Shown here piece after piece: positions 1-8,623 of a stretch of DNA of 32,492 nt (its first letter is position 1; the number at the start of each line of letters is the position of its first letter). Origin of the DNA: Lachnospiraceae bacterium UBA2864 (lineage in GTDB: Bacteria > Bacillota > Clostridia > Lachnospirales > Lachnospiraceae); contig DEFA01000042.1 in the NCBI GenBank assembly GCA_002350525.1, positions 1 through 32,492 on the forward strand. Reading direction: 5' to 3'. The translations under genes were made by a program, and so were the position numbers. The notes beneath the pieces were generated by a model. It saw only the letters and a list, made by a program, of their open reading frames with translations, was not told the origin of the DNA and did not search any database.

Positions 1-20
1 GACCACTTCGATACCTCTCC
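1..20 (-). tRNA. tRNA 5' end, probably tRNA-Ser, cut by window edge
   Basis: Read on the minus strand, the first 20 bases begin GGAGAGGTATCGAAG and continue to the window edge. A GGAGAGG acceptor strand followed by U8-A9 and a D-arm start is typical of serine tRNAs of this family. A strong promoter lies just upstream. The anticodon is outside the window, so the amino acid is an inference. Confidence 0.65.
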
Positions 21-71
21 AATGTATTTACATTGTAATTAATTTCTCGTGTCAGTGACGCGTAAATAATA

Positions 72-89
72 GCCGCTTCGTTCAGCGGC
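72..89 (-). other. Leader hairpin between promoter and tRNA
   Basis: A 6-bp perfect stem (GCCGCT / AGCGGC, 6-base loop) sits at or just after the predicted transcription start. It would lie at the very 5' end of the tRNA precursor. A role in processing is only a guess. Confidence 0.4.
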
Positions 90-96
90 GAAGATT

Positions 97-125
97 ATAA
101 TATCAAAAGATTCGGATAGTGTCAA
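97..125 (-). promoter_or_regulatory. Near-consensus sigma-A promoter for the tRNA
   Basis: On the minus strand TTGACA (120-125) is followed after 17 bases by TATTAT (97-102), with a TATAAT overlapping at 94-99. It points at the tRNA about 75 bases downstream, which fits a stable-RNA promoter. Confidence 0.75.
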
Positions 126-161
126 CAGTTTTTTTAAAAAATTTTTTCTAATATATTTTAT

Positions 162-180
162 GCCCATTTTACGGGCTTTT
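162..180 (+). terminator. Small hairpin followed by TTTT
   Basis: GCCC / GGGC stem with a 7-base loop and a TTTT tail on the plus strand. It is weak, with only four stem pairs. No plus-strand gene is seen upstream. It may instead be part of the tandem hairpins after the minus-strand operon. Confidence 0.3.
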
Positions 181-188
181 CAAATAAT

Positions 189-210
189 CAGCCGCCCTTT
201 CGGGCGGCTG
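189..210 (-). terminator. GC-rich terminator hairpin after the Tad/surface-protein operon
   Basis: A perfect 9-bp stem, CAGCCGCCC / GGGCGGCTG with a 4-base loop, lies 18 bases after the stop of the last operon gene (229). The T-run on the minus-strand exit side is poor (ATTATTTG), so termination may be partial, helped by the second hairpin at 162-176. Confidence 0.6.
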
Positions 211-228
211 AAAAAATTTAAATATCTG

Positions 229-1098
229 TTAATCAAGTTTGTCCAATTTGAGGACAATCTTTATAACATCATCGGATATACCTTTTTCTCTGTAATCTTC
301 GATATTGGTATTGCCGGATTCTTTGAGATCTAACGCCGCTTTATATTCTATATCTCTTTTGTTTTCACCTCGAGCTATTCCCTGAGCCACAAATCTATCT
401 ACGATCTCACACATGGTTATATTCTCCTTTTCCATATCACTAAGTTCCTCTGAAACTATAGCAAATTTATCATCTACAAACACACTCATGAGTTTCAGTA
501 CTTCATCCACATGTTTTATTACAACTTCGCTGGGTATGTAATCTTTGTATTTACGTTTTTGTACAAAGTAATCTGCAACTACCTTGAAATCGCTCTGAAA
601 CAATTGTACTGTCTTTTCATTAAAATATGCTATTTCAAAAAGATTGATCGTATACTCGTTTACATAGGATTTTAACTCATTCGGCGTTATAAAACAATCC
701 GTAAGATTGACAGGCTTGTTCCACCTTTTTGTTCCGTAATAAAGAACCATTGTAACTACAGGATATTTTTGAACCGCTTTTTCGCCTATCAGTTCGCTTC
801 TGTATGAAGCACCATCATATGCTATAACTCTGAGCGGCATATCCGCTTCGGGACTGGTCTGATTTTCGATTCCTGTCATTGCGAGTTTTACATTTCCTTT
901 CACCCAGTACTTTGAGACATCTCTCTCCTGTTCATGAAGCTTTCCGTCATCGGATTTATACATACTGACGGGCGCCGCATCCAGAAGCGAATCCGGTTTT
1001 ATAACTCTCTTTCCTCCAAACAATAATACATTTACAATATCAGCAAATACATCATTATATGCAATTAACGTTTTTTCGGTAATATCCTTTTCTCCCAC
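229..1098 (-). CDS. Rpn-family recombination-promoting nuclease / PD-(D/E)XK putative transposase
   Basis: This 289-residue protein matches the Rpn/PD-(D/E)XK nuclease family as found in Lachnospiraceae. It has an FADIVNVLLFGGKRVIKP start, an HEQERDVSKYW segment with likely catalytic Asp60, and GIENQ with Glu78 and Gln80. These are followed by MPLRVIAYDGASYRSEL, the usual signature after the active site. Characterised relatives cut DNA and stimulate RecA-independent recombination; many are linked to phage defence. The C-terminal third is charged and helical. The start is a GTG directly abutting the TAG of the upstream surface-protein gene, with AGGAGA inside that gene's last codons, so translation is probably coupled. 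It is full length with no frameshift. Family assignment is confident. Its role in a Tad/surface operon is unknown, and it may simply be a downstream passenger. Confidence 0.85.
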   Translation of the reverse strand: MGEKDITEKTLIAYNDVFADIVNVLLFGGKRVIKPDSLLDAAPVSMYKSDDGKLHEQERDVSKYWVKGNVKLAMTGIENQTSPEADMPLRVIAYDGASYRSELIGEKAVQKYPVVTMVLYYGTKRWNKPVNLTDCFITPNELKSYVNEYTINLFEIAYFNEKTVQLFQSDFKVVADYFVQKRKYKDYIPSEVVIKHVDEVLKLMSVFVDDKFAIVSEELSDMEKENITMCEIVDRFVAQGIARGENKRDIEYKAALDLKESGNTNIEDYREKGISDDVIKIVLKLDKLD

Positions 1099-4000
1099 CT
1101 ATCGTCTCCTCTTCTTCTCTGCTATCAGTGCTCCAATAGCTGCTGCGATGGATATGATCACCATTACGGCAACAGGTGTTCCGTCTCCTGTAGGAGGTAC
1201 TTTCTCTACCGGTGGTTTCGGTGTCGGCGGTACTTTTTTCTCAGGTGGTGTTACCGGTGGTTTGTCGGGTGCATCCTCCTTTTCATATCTCACTGCCTGC
1301 TTCTCATCTTCTATATCTTTGTGAACAAGCACTTGCATCTCTCCGATAAAAACTTCTTCAAATACTACTACAGTCTTATCCTTAAGACCTGATGCATCAA
1401 ACTTAAACGCAACATCTATAAGTCCATCCGCCTGTTCCGGTACAAATGACACTGTACTATGTATCTCGCTGCTATTTTCATCCAGAAGAGGTTTTCCGCT
1501 TTCTTTATCCATAAGTGTTCCTGTTGCAACATATTCTTCTCCCGGTATCAGATTTGTATAATATACCGTATCAACGATTTCTGCATCAGGTTCCGCTTTT
1601 CCGACCTTTGTTTCCGTTTTCCCATCCTTTGCATCGGTTGAACATTCAGGTATGTGGATTGTTTGGGATTCATCGTTTATATCACGGTGAGTTATTACAA
1701 GCTTTCCGTCATAATATACATCTTCAAATACTACTATCGTATGTCCCTTAAGGATATCAGCATCAAAGTTAAATACCATATCGATTGTGCCATCAGTTTT
1801 CTCGGCAGTAAATTCCTTAGATACGACAATTTCCTTTCCGTCTGATGCTGTGACCGCTTTTCCGCTCTCTTTATCTATAAGAGTTCCCTTAACGGTATAT
1901 TTCTTTCCCTTCATCAGATTCTTATAAGTAAGAGTATCTGTAACGGAAGCATTCTTTTCAGCTAATGTAAGATGTGTACCGGTCTTGTTATCTTTCACTG
2001 TCGTCTTTCCGAGCGGAGAATAAATGGTCTGTGCTTCGTCATTTATATCATGATGGATCACAACCTCTTTACCGTTATATAGGATGTCCTCAAATACGAC
2101 GATTGCTTTTCCGGCCAAAAGTGTTGCATCAAAATAGAATGGGATCTCTATCTTTCCGTCCTGTTTCTCAGCAGTAAACTCTTTGGTTGCCGATATTTCC
2201 TTACCATCCACTCCAAGCAATGCTTTACCTGTCGTCTTATCCATAAGTACACCCTTAACGGTATACTTCTTTCCCGGTATCAGATTCTTATATTCGACAA
2301 TATCTGTAACCTGAGCTTCCTTCTCCGGATAAAGCATCTTATCCCCGGTCTTTGCATCTTTTGCAGTAGTCGCACCCAAAGGAATACGAACTGTCTGCTG
2401 CGTATCATTGATATTGTGATGAATTATGACCGCCTTACCGTTATAGTATACGTCTTCATACACGACTACTGTCTTTCCTGCCAGAAGTGAAGCATCAAAG
2501 CTGAACGGAATATCTACCTTTCCGTCTCCTTTTGCTGCCGTAAATTCCTTTGATACAACAATCGCCTTGCCATCAGGACCTGTAACAGGCTTACCGCTGT
2601 CCTTATCCATCAAAGAACCTTTAACGGTATATTTCACACCAGCTTTAAGATTCTTATAAGTCAGCGTGTCCGTAATGGATGCGTTTTTCTCGGCCGCGAT
2701 TATATGATCTTTTGTCTCGGTACCCACCGCACTTGTAGAACCAAGTGGAAGATATACTGTCTGCGAAGCATCATTCATATCATCATGTGACATTACGAGG
2801 ATATCATTATAGTAAACATATTCGAAACACACGAGTGTCATACCACCCATTTTCGATGCATCAAATGTATAATTTACATCCACATACCCTTCGGATTTCT
2901 CCGCCGTAAATGTTTTCTCCGCACGTATCTCTTTTCCCGTGGAATCGACAGCCGCCTTACCGGTAGCTTTATCCATAAGGCATCCCTTAACAACATACTT
3001 CTCACCCGGCAGAAGATTCTTATAAGTCACCCTATCTGTAACAGAAGCGTTCTTTTCCGCGTAGATAAGTTTATCTTCGGCTGTTCCGCCACCTGCCGAA
3101 GTTTTGAGAACCGGAACATTTACTGTCTGTGTAAGGCTCTCTATATCTTCATGCTCAACCGGGAAGATTTTCTCTCCGCCGGCTTCTTTATACTGCTCGG
3201 CCGAACCGCCTTCTGTCGGTGCATTCTTTCCCAGATAGAGTTTTTCAAACACAACAAGCTTCTTTCCGCCCAGTTCCTTCGTGTTTACTTTGAAGTCCAT
3301 ACTCGTGTTACCTGAAACTTCATATATGGATTTCTTATAATCCGCCTGAGTTTTAAAGCTTTTTGTAACTATATAATCCTTACCTTCATTCTTATAAACC
3401 GAAGCACTTCCGTCCTCACTCACTACCATCAGCTTTCCGACCAGTGTATAGTCCGTGTCGGCTTTAAGCCTCGAATATGTTACAACGTCTCTTATAGTAA
3501 TGTCTCCGCCTTGTACCGCGAGCTTCGACCCTGTCTCAACAACCGATGCCGTAGTTCCGATTTCAGGAAACTTCACATTCGTTATAACGTTTTCGGCTAC
3601 ATTTCCATCTTTGACAACATAGGTTATGCTGTCCTCAACCTTAAATGTAAATGGCGGTTCAAGCTGTCTTCCCTTATTCGCTTCACATCTTTTTTCTGTT
3701 ACTGTGTATGTGCCGATCGGAAGCGCACCAACGCCTGCCGTTTTCGGAGTTCTGCTGCCATCCCTGTTCAGTTCAAACCAGAGTCCCGCTTTGGACGATT
3801 CATAATTACCGTCTTTATCTGTTTTTATGGTCTTTGTCTCTCCCGTAGTTTCCGACCTGATCTCGAACTCAACACCTTCCATCGGATTTCCGGACTCATT
3901 TCTTTTCGATAATTTGATATCCGCTCTCTTCGGACGGTTCACGGCTTTTACGGTAACTACAGCATTTCCGTTTCCGGATACTCCTTCCGGAAGTGCCTGA

Positions 4001-6885
4001 TATTCCGCCGGACGTCTTCCCATCCTCTGCTCTTTCGCACCGTTATTCTGATAATGAATATAGTATAATCTGTTATCGTTTCCAAAAGTTCTCCTGAGAT
4101 CCGCATTTTCATTCGAGCTCTTATATGCTGCTATATCGAAGCCTTCCGCGCCTCTTCTTCCTTCTTCCAGACCATATTCCAGGAAATGCGTGGCAAGCTT
4201 TCCCTTATCGGTTCCAAGTATTCTCTTCAGATCGCTATGAGCCGAAGCATAATAATCAGAATTAAATACATATGTATATGACTGGCCCGCAACTCCGAAG
4301 CTCTTTGAAGTATCGATCGTCACGTTATACTCCTGAGTGAGAAGATCATATCCTGCCGGTGCCTTAACCTCTTTTACTTTGTAATGTCCGGCATTTAATC
4401 CGGTCAGCGTACCGTAACCTTTAGAATTCGTTGTGATCCTTCCGACTTCTTTTCCCGAACTCGAGTCCGTCACTGTAAATACAGCACCCATGAGTGCTTT
4501 ACCGCTGTCATCGGTTTTATAAACTTCTATCATTCCCTTCAGATCAGCCGTTACGACTTCATCAATCATGTTTTCATTGCCGGATCCGTTTATAAGTTTA
4601 TGCTCACCTGCCTTCCATCCTTTTACGGCGGTAATCTTTTCATTTATCTTATAATTTGAGTTCGTTCTCTTCTCAACTATCTTAAATGAAGAATCCGACC
4701 AGCCGGATGTGTTATCTATTGTAAAATGATAATAATATCTTCCGTCATCACCCTTCACTGCCGAAACATTTCTCATAGTCGAGTTTACTCTCGCACTCGT
4801 TACAGAAATATCAGATTCGCTTGAAACTCTTCCGTTCTCATCAAGCGTAAAGCTTGCATACGGTATACCGTTACTGTCTGTCAGATCATAACGTATACCC
4901 TTCATTGAAGGCTTTAATGTTGAAGAAGATGATTTCTCTACGGTCAGATAATAATCATATGACACATTTCTTCTGTATATGACAAATCCGTTAGTGCCTT
5001 TTGCACCTGTGGTGGATGTTGCGTATCCGTTTATATTGTGATTTGTTCTGAGCGCTCTATACTGACCCGGTTTATCATCCATGGTTCCGTTGCCGTTTGC
5101 ATAACCACAGTGAACAAGATACATAACCTCGGCTCCGTTACCGTAAAAAAGAATTGCATCTCCGGCCTTAGCAACTGCATTAATATCTGCTGCTATCTGT
5201 GAACTTCCCATACTGTACCTGGCTCGGCCTGTATCCTTTACCACAGACCATCCTGCTGCTTCGAGCATTCCTCTCAGTTGATAAACCGACTGCGTGATGC
5301 TTCCGCCCGGAAGTTTTCCTTCTCCGATAAGTCTTCTCGACAGATAACCCGCACACCAATCGGAACTTACTTCCCATTGGTCTTGAACTTCGAACATAGC
5401 TTCGATTTCTTTTAAAGCATCCTCTTCCGTATCCTCTTCATTTAGAATGTCATAAATGTTTTCAAGATAGCTTCTCCTATCTTCTTCCGAAAGCGATTCT
5501 ATGATATTCTGAATCTCCTCATGCGCTTTTTCATCTTTTTCCGGTTCATCTCCCGATTCTCCATTTCCACCATTTCCCGGTTCTGCCTCAGGCCCTGGCT
5601 TTCCACCGTTTCCCGGTTCTGTTCCAGGCTCTGTCTTTCCTCCGTTTCCCGGTTTTTCTCCGGACTCTGTACTTCCACCATCTCCCTGTTCCGTATCTTC
5701 ACCGTTTACCGGCTCCAGGATCATCTCCTTCGTATAGATGCCTTTCTCTATATCTCCGTCCCTTACGGCATCTATTCCGTCTCTTGATATGATTCCGGTA
5801 AAACTTGCCGCAGCCATGGAACTCGATTCAGCCCTAACATAATAATCAACCGCATCACCGTAATTGGATATGGCCTGTCTTCTTCCCTCTTCGTCAGCGG
5901 AGCCTATAATATATGCTCCCTGTATACATCCGGGGATAAAACCCGACGCATCTTTTCCCTTGTTACCTGCCGCTCCTACAACCGTAATTCCTTCATTTAC
6001 GGCTTTTTCTATTGCATCCTTAACAATCTCACTATCCTTTGAAGCAATAGATGCTGCAGAAAGGTTAATGTACGATACCTTTCTTTCAACTGCATACATA
6101 AATGCAGCATAGATATCTGATGCTTTAGCACGTCCATCGCTTCCGAAGGCTTTGACTGATATGATCCTGGCATCCGGATTTTCGCTCTTGATCCGTCTAA
6201 TGACTCTTGATCCGTGTCCGTGATCATCGCTTCCGTCTTCGCCGATGACCGATATATATTCTGCTGCACCTTCGTTTGCACCCGTGTCAATGACTGCGAT
6301 GGTGCCTTGGGGACAACTCCTGTCATCTACTATATCGTTCAAAATCGATATAGGATCCGACGAAGTGTCATCTGTATTCTCATCTCTCTTTTCATCTGCA
6401 TTCTCATCCGTTACCTCATCCGACACCGCCATAATGTCACTGTCATACTCAACTATATCGGCTTCATTTTTATAGTAATTGTATGCTTCATCCATATCTT
6501 CCGCTGTCTCAAATCCGACAAGATATATTCCGTCATAATCCGACAGCAGTACATCTCCGTCTCTGAAGATTTCCGGTGAATCCGTTCCTATAAGCAATCT
6601 GTTCTTAAGATGCGGATCCTCTACGGGGGGAGCTTCTATCGCTATCATTTTGGGCTCTTCATCCCCTGAACCAGCATCCTCCGTATCATATGCATCTTCC
6701 GTATTGTATCCACCTTCTGAATTATATTCATCTTCTGTATTATATTCATCCTCTGTCCCTTCCTCGTCGGCCCAAACCCTAGGCATCGGATATGTATTTA
6801 TGCACATCACTGCCGCCATTACAACCGCCAGTGTTTTTCCGAACATTCTTCTTTTATTCGATTTTTTCTCTTGTTTCCTGTTCAT
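1099..6885 (-). CDS. Giant sortase-anchored surface protein: subtilase + NlpC/CHAP-like domain + SpaA/TQ (VaFE) stalk
   Basis: This 1928-residue protein has a signal peptide (1-39), then a Thr/Glu/Asp/Tyr-rich spacer (about 44-72). A subtilisin-type S8 domain (about 194-365) keeps Asp200 (VIDTG), His224 (HGHGS), Asn308 (AAGN) and Ser356 (SSSMAAA). A Gly/Pro/Glu linker with PGNGG repeats follows (about 400-450). Residues 500-640 look like an NlpC/P60- or CHAP-type fold with Cys511, His592 and Asn615/His616. Next come a SpaA-like domain (782-862), a duplicated FNSDYY/FDIAAY module (873-957), a second SpaA-like domain (985-1103) and six TQ/VaFE Ig-like domains (1108-1868). The C-terminus is a Pro-rich stretch, a VPPTGD sorting signal, a membrane segment and KKRRR. 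The start follows AGGAGG by six bases. It is predicted to be linked to the wall by sortase, with stalk domains locked by Thr-Gln ester bonds. Substrate is unknown. Confidence 0.85.
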   Translation of the reverse strand: MNRKQEKKSNKRRMFGKTLAVVMAAVMCINTYPMPRVWADEEGTEDEYNTEDEYNSEGGYNTEDAYDTEDAGSGDEEPKMIAIEAPPVEDPHLKNRLLIGTDSPEIFRDGDVLLSDYDGIYLVGFETAEDMDEAYNYYKNEADIVEYDSDIMAVSDEVTDENADEKRDENTDDTSSDPISILNDIVDDRSCPQGTIAVIDTGANEGAAEYISVIGEDGSDDHGHGSRVIRRIKSENPDARIISVKAFGSDGRAKASDIYAAFMYAVERKVSYINLSAASIASKDSEIVKDAIEKAVNEGITVVGAAGNKGKDASGFIPGCIQGAYIIGSADEEGRRQAISNYGDAVDYYVRAESSSMAAASFTGIISRDGIDAVRDGDIEKGIYTKEMILEPVNGEDTEQGDGGSTESGEKPGNGGKTEPGTEPGNGGKPGPEAEPGNGGNGESGDEPEKDEKAHEEIQNIIESLSEEDRRSYLENIYDILNEEDTEEDALKEIEAMFEVQDQWEVSSDWCAGYLSRRLIGEGKLPGGSITQSVYQLRGMLEAAGWSVVKDTGRARYSMGSSQIAADINAVAKAGDAILFYGNGAEVMYLVHCGYANGNGTMDDKPGQYRALRTNHNINGYATSTTGAKGTNGFVIYRRNVSYDYYLTVEKSSSSTLKPSMKGIRYDLTDSNGIPYASFTLDENGRVSSESDISVTSARVNSTMRNVSAVKGDDGRYYYHFTIDNTSGWSDSSFKIVEKRTNSNYKINEKITAVKGWKAGEHKLINGSGNENMIDEVVTADLKGMIEVYKTDDSGKALMGAVFTVTDSSSGKEVGRITTNSKGYGTLTGLNAGHYKVKEVKAPAGYDLLTQEYNVTIDTSKSFGVAGQSYTYVFNSDYYASAHSDLKRILGTDKGKLATHFLEYGLEEGRRGAEGFDIAAYKSSNENADLRRTFGNDNRLYYIHYQNNGAKEQRMGRRPAEYQALPEGVSGNGNAVVTVKAVNRPKRADIKLSKRNESGNPMEGVEFEIRSETTGETKTIKTDKDGNYESSKAGLWFELNRDGSRTPKTAGVGALPIGTYTVTEKRCEANKGRQLEPPFTFKVEDSITYVVKDGNVAENVITNVKFPEIGTTASVVETGSKLAVQGGDITIRDVVTYSRLKADTDYTLVGKLMVVSEDGSASVYKNEGKDYIVTKSFKTQADYKKSIYEVSGNTSMDFKVNTKELGGKKLVVFEKLYLGKNAPTEGGSAEQYKEAGGEKIFPVEHEDIESLTQTVNVPVLKTSAGGGTAEDKLIYAEKNASVTDRVTYKNLLPGEKYVVKGCLMDKATGKAAVDSTGKEIRAEKTFTAEKSEGYVDVNYTFDASKMGGMTLVCFEYVYYNDILVMSHDDMNDASQTVYLPLGSTSAVGTETKDHIIAAEKNASITDTLTYKNLKAGVKYTVKGSLMDKDSGKPVTGPDGKAIVVSKEFTAAKGDGKVDIPFSFDASLLAGKTVVVYEDVYYNGKAVIIHHNINDTQQTVRIPLGATTAKDAKTGDKMLYPEKEAQVTDIVEYKNLIPGKKYTVKGVLMDKTTGKALLGVDGKEISATKEFTAEKQDGKIEIPFYFDATLLAGKAIVVFEDILYNGKEVVIHHDINDEAQTIYSPLGKTTVKDNKTGTHLTLAEKNASVTDTLTYKNLMKGKKYTVKGTLIDKESGKAVTASDGKEIVVSKEFTAEKTDGTIDMVFNFDADILKGHTIVVFEDVYYDGKLVITHRDINDESQTIHIPECSTDAKDGKTETKVGKAEPDAEIVDTVYYTNLIPGEEYVATGTLMDKESGKPLLDENSSEIHSTVSFVPEQADGLIDVAFKFDASGLKDKTVVVFEEVFIGEMQVLVHKDIEDEKQAVRYEKEDAPDKPPVTPPEKKVPPTPKPPVEKVPPTGDGTPVAVMVIISIAAAIGALIAEKKRRR
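1282..3564 (-). repeat. Six tandem TQ/VaFE domain repeats (about 120 codons each)
   Basis: Residues 1108-1868 of the surface protein form six tandem copies, with boundaries near 1258, 1381, 1503, 1624 and 1747. Each copy shows a D-x-V-x-Y-x-N-L segment, Y-x-V-x-G-x-L-M-D-K, K-x-F-x-A, F-x-F-D-A, a VVFE segment, and a closing H-x-D-I-N-D-x-x-Q-T. The closing Gln and an early Thr are the ester-bond pair in the T-Q domain family. The first copy is longer and the most divergent, and the last ends Q-A instead of Q-T. Confidence 0.8.
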
Positions 6886-6897
6886 TTGAATCCTCCT

Positions 6898-8226
6898 CTA
6901 AACGCAGTAGTACTCAACGCCGGCAAAGCTGACCACGTCTCCGTACTTCAACTCGACAGCGTCCTGTTTCAGGCGTTTGTTATTTACATATGTCCCGTTG
7001 GTGGAGTTCTCATCCCTTAGGCTCACCTTGGATCCTTCTTTTCGAATCACTGCATGAATACGGCTTATTCCCGGTTCGGATAAACAATATCGGCATGTTC
7101 CCGGCTGCCTTCCCACTCTCATCTCTCCATCTTCCGTAAGTCTTATCGGTTCCTCACCCTCTCCGGCAAATGGTATCAGCCCGCTTACTTCTTTTACTTT
7201 TTCGGTACACATTGGAACCAAAGAATTCTCGGGATTAGCCACTTTCGCAATACCCGCTCCGACGTATTCGTTCCCAATACTCGCTCCGGTATATTCGTTC
7301 ACAGTGCCCGCTCCGGCATATTCACTCATTGCTTCCTCTATCTCCATATCCTGCTTTCTCTCATTAAACTCATTTACCGCATATATCGTATAACCGCCCA
7401 GCATAAGCAAACTCAGGATCATCCCTTTCGCTCCGAGCACTGCCATTGCTATAATTCCCAACAAAGCTATCACTGCCCCATACATTAACAGTCTTCGGCG
7501 CTCCTTTTTCTCATTTTCTGCTTTTCCTGCTTCCGTTTCTTCTGTTTTATTTTTTTCTTTTTTTGTTTTTTCGTATTTCTCCGGATACGGCATTATAAAC
7601 TTTTCGTTATATCTTTGGACATCTTCCGATGGTTTTCCCTGAATATATAGCTCTTCCGAAGATGATCCGCCTCTATGAACTGAAGGATTCTCTTTCTGTA
7701 TTACCAGCTCTTTCAACATCTCCGGACTGAAGTTATCCGTAAGAAGTCTGCTGTAGATTTCATACAGCTCCGTAACGCTGTTCTTATCTCTGTCGTCAAA
7801 GATAATCATTACGTCTTCCAGAAGCCTTTTTACCTGCTTTATAAAGCCTTCGCCCGAACCCGGAACATATAAGAACTTATGCCTGGCGGTCTGATTATCG
7901 TAAAGTATGCTTCTCATATCGATCACCATATCTTCCGGATTCAGCATATATTCGGAAAGCTCATCAAGACATTCTCCAAGATCCCTTATCATGCTTCGCA
8001 CATCTTCTATCCCCGGATTTACTCTTCTGAATCTTGTTGAAAGCACACTCATCCCATCTATTCTGAAAAGCATGCTTTCTTCGTTATCTATATATCTGTA
8101 ATCCGCTTTGACCAGCCACTCAAAGTCAGCGTATGAAAGCATTCGTCTCTCGTAATTATCTTTTATCTCCACCCCACTGACTTCTATATAACTGTTGCAG
8201 CCTTTACTCTTCTGTAATACTCTCAT
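6898..8226 (-). CDS. DUF6382-like / FHA domain membrane protein of the Tad locus
   Basis: This 442-residue protein has an N-terminal cytoplasmic domain (about 1-180) resembling DUF6382, with D-F-E-W-L and LYDNQTARHKFLYVPG segments. It then has a charged linker, two hydrophobic segments (about 242-285) and a C-terminal FHA domain (about 362-442). The FHA hallmarks are RVGR, ISRIHAVI and DENSTNGTYVN, which bind phosphothreonine in this family. Between membrane and FHA lies a threefold NEYxGAxI-like repeat. The start is preceded by AGGAGG ten bases upstream and overlaps the TadE-like gene by 23 bases. The surface-protein ATG follows its stop by 12 bases. It probably links Ser/Thr phosphorylation to pilus assembly. 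That is inference from domain and context, and no kinase gene is in the window. Confidence 0.8.
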   Translation of the reverse strand: MRVLQKSKGCNSYIEVSGVEIKDNYERRMLSYADFEWLVKADYRYIDNEESMLFRIDGMSVLSTRFRRVNPGIEDVRSMIRDLGECLDELSEYMLNPEDMVIDMRSILYDNQTARHKFLYVPGSGEGFIKQVKRLLEDVMIIFDDRDKNSVTELYEIYSRLLTDNFSPEMLKELVIQKENPSVHRGGSSSEELYIQGKPSEDVQRYNEKFIMPYPEKYEKTKKEKNKTEETEAGKAENEKKERRRLLMYGAVIALLGIIAMAVLGAKGMILSLLMLGGYTIYAVNEFNERKQDMEIEEAMSEYAGAGTVNEYTGASIGNEYVGAGIAKVANPENSLVPMCTEKVKEVSGLIPFAGEGEEPIRLTEDGEMRVGRQPGTCRYCLSEPGISRIHAVIRKEGSKVSLRDENSTNGTYVNNKRLKQDAVELKYGDVVSFAGVEYYCV

Positions 8227-8623
8227 ACAGCTGCCACCTCCTCAGTCTCCCGGAACATTTCCCGGTTTCCCTTTTGACCGTTATCCTGCTCTCAACTTTG
8301 AAATACACTCCTCCGCTAACAGTTATATCCTTGTTTCTGCACTCCGCCGCATACTTTGATTCTCCGAAGAGATTTCTGTCTTCCGGAGTGATTCCGTTAA
8401 GATACGTCATAACTTCGCTGTCTTCCCCTTCTATCTCATGCGGAACGGAACAGACATTCTGATACATCTCTCCCCGAAGATATTCCCGCTCATAAAGGTG
8501 CAAAAAGAGAAATATAAGCGTGACTGCGATAAGCAGGATCGTCGGTATGATAAATGCTGCCTCAATCGACATATATCCTTTTCTAATATCCGCATTTCGA
8601 ACATGGCGGAAGCGATATATCAT
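8204..8623 (-). CDS. TadE-like pilus assembly / pseudopilin protein
   Basis: This 139-residue single-pass protein has an N-terminal KGYMSIEAAFIIPT segment leading into a hydrophobic helix (about 18-40). That is the type III (prepilin-like) signal with its conserved Glu five residues after Gly, seen in TadE/TadG minor pseudopilins. The rest is a small extracytoplasmic domain with two Cys (VCSVPHE, AECRN). The ATG at 8623 is preferred over an upstream TTG because GGAGG lies nine bases before it. It overlaps both the upstream TadE-like gene (about 40 bases) and the downstream FHA gene (23 bases), so the three are likely translationally coupled. Confidence 0.75.
   Translation of the reverse strand: MIYRFRHVRNADIRKGYMSIEAAFIIPTILLIAVTLIFLFLHLYEREYLRGEMYQNVCSVPHEIEGEDSEVMTYLNGITPEDRNLFGESKYAAECRNKDITVSGGVYFKVESRITVKRETGKCSGRLRRWQLYESITEE

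Noticed and set aside
6898..8226. Type VII secretion component (EssB-like) because of the FHA domain
   Set aside because: No WXG100, EssC or other type VII gene is present; the gene is overlapped by TadE-like genes, so a Tad role fits better.
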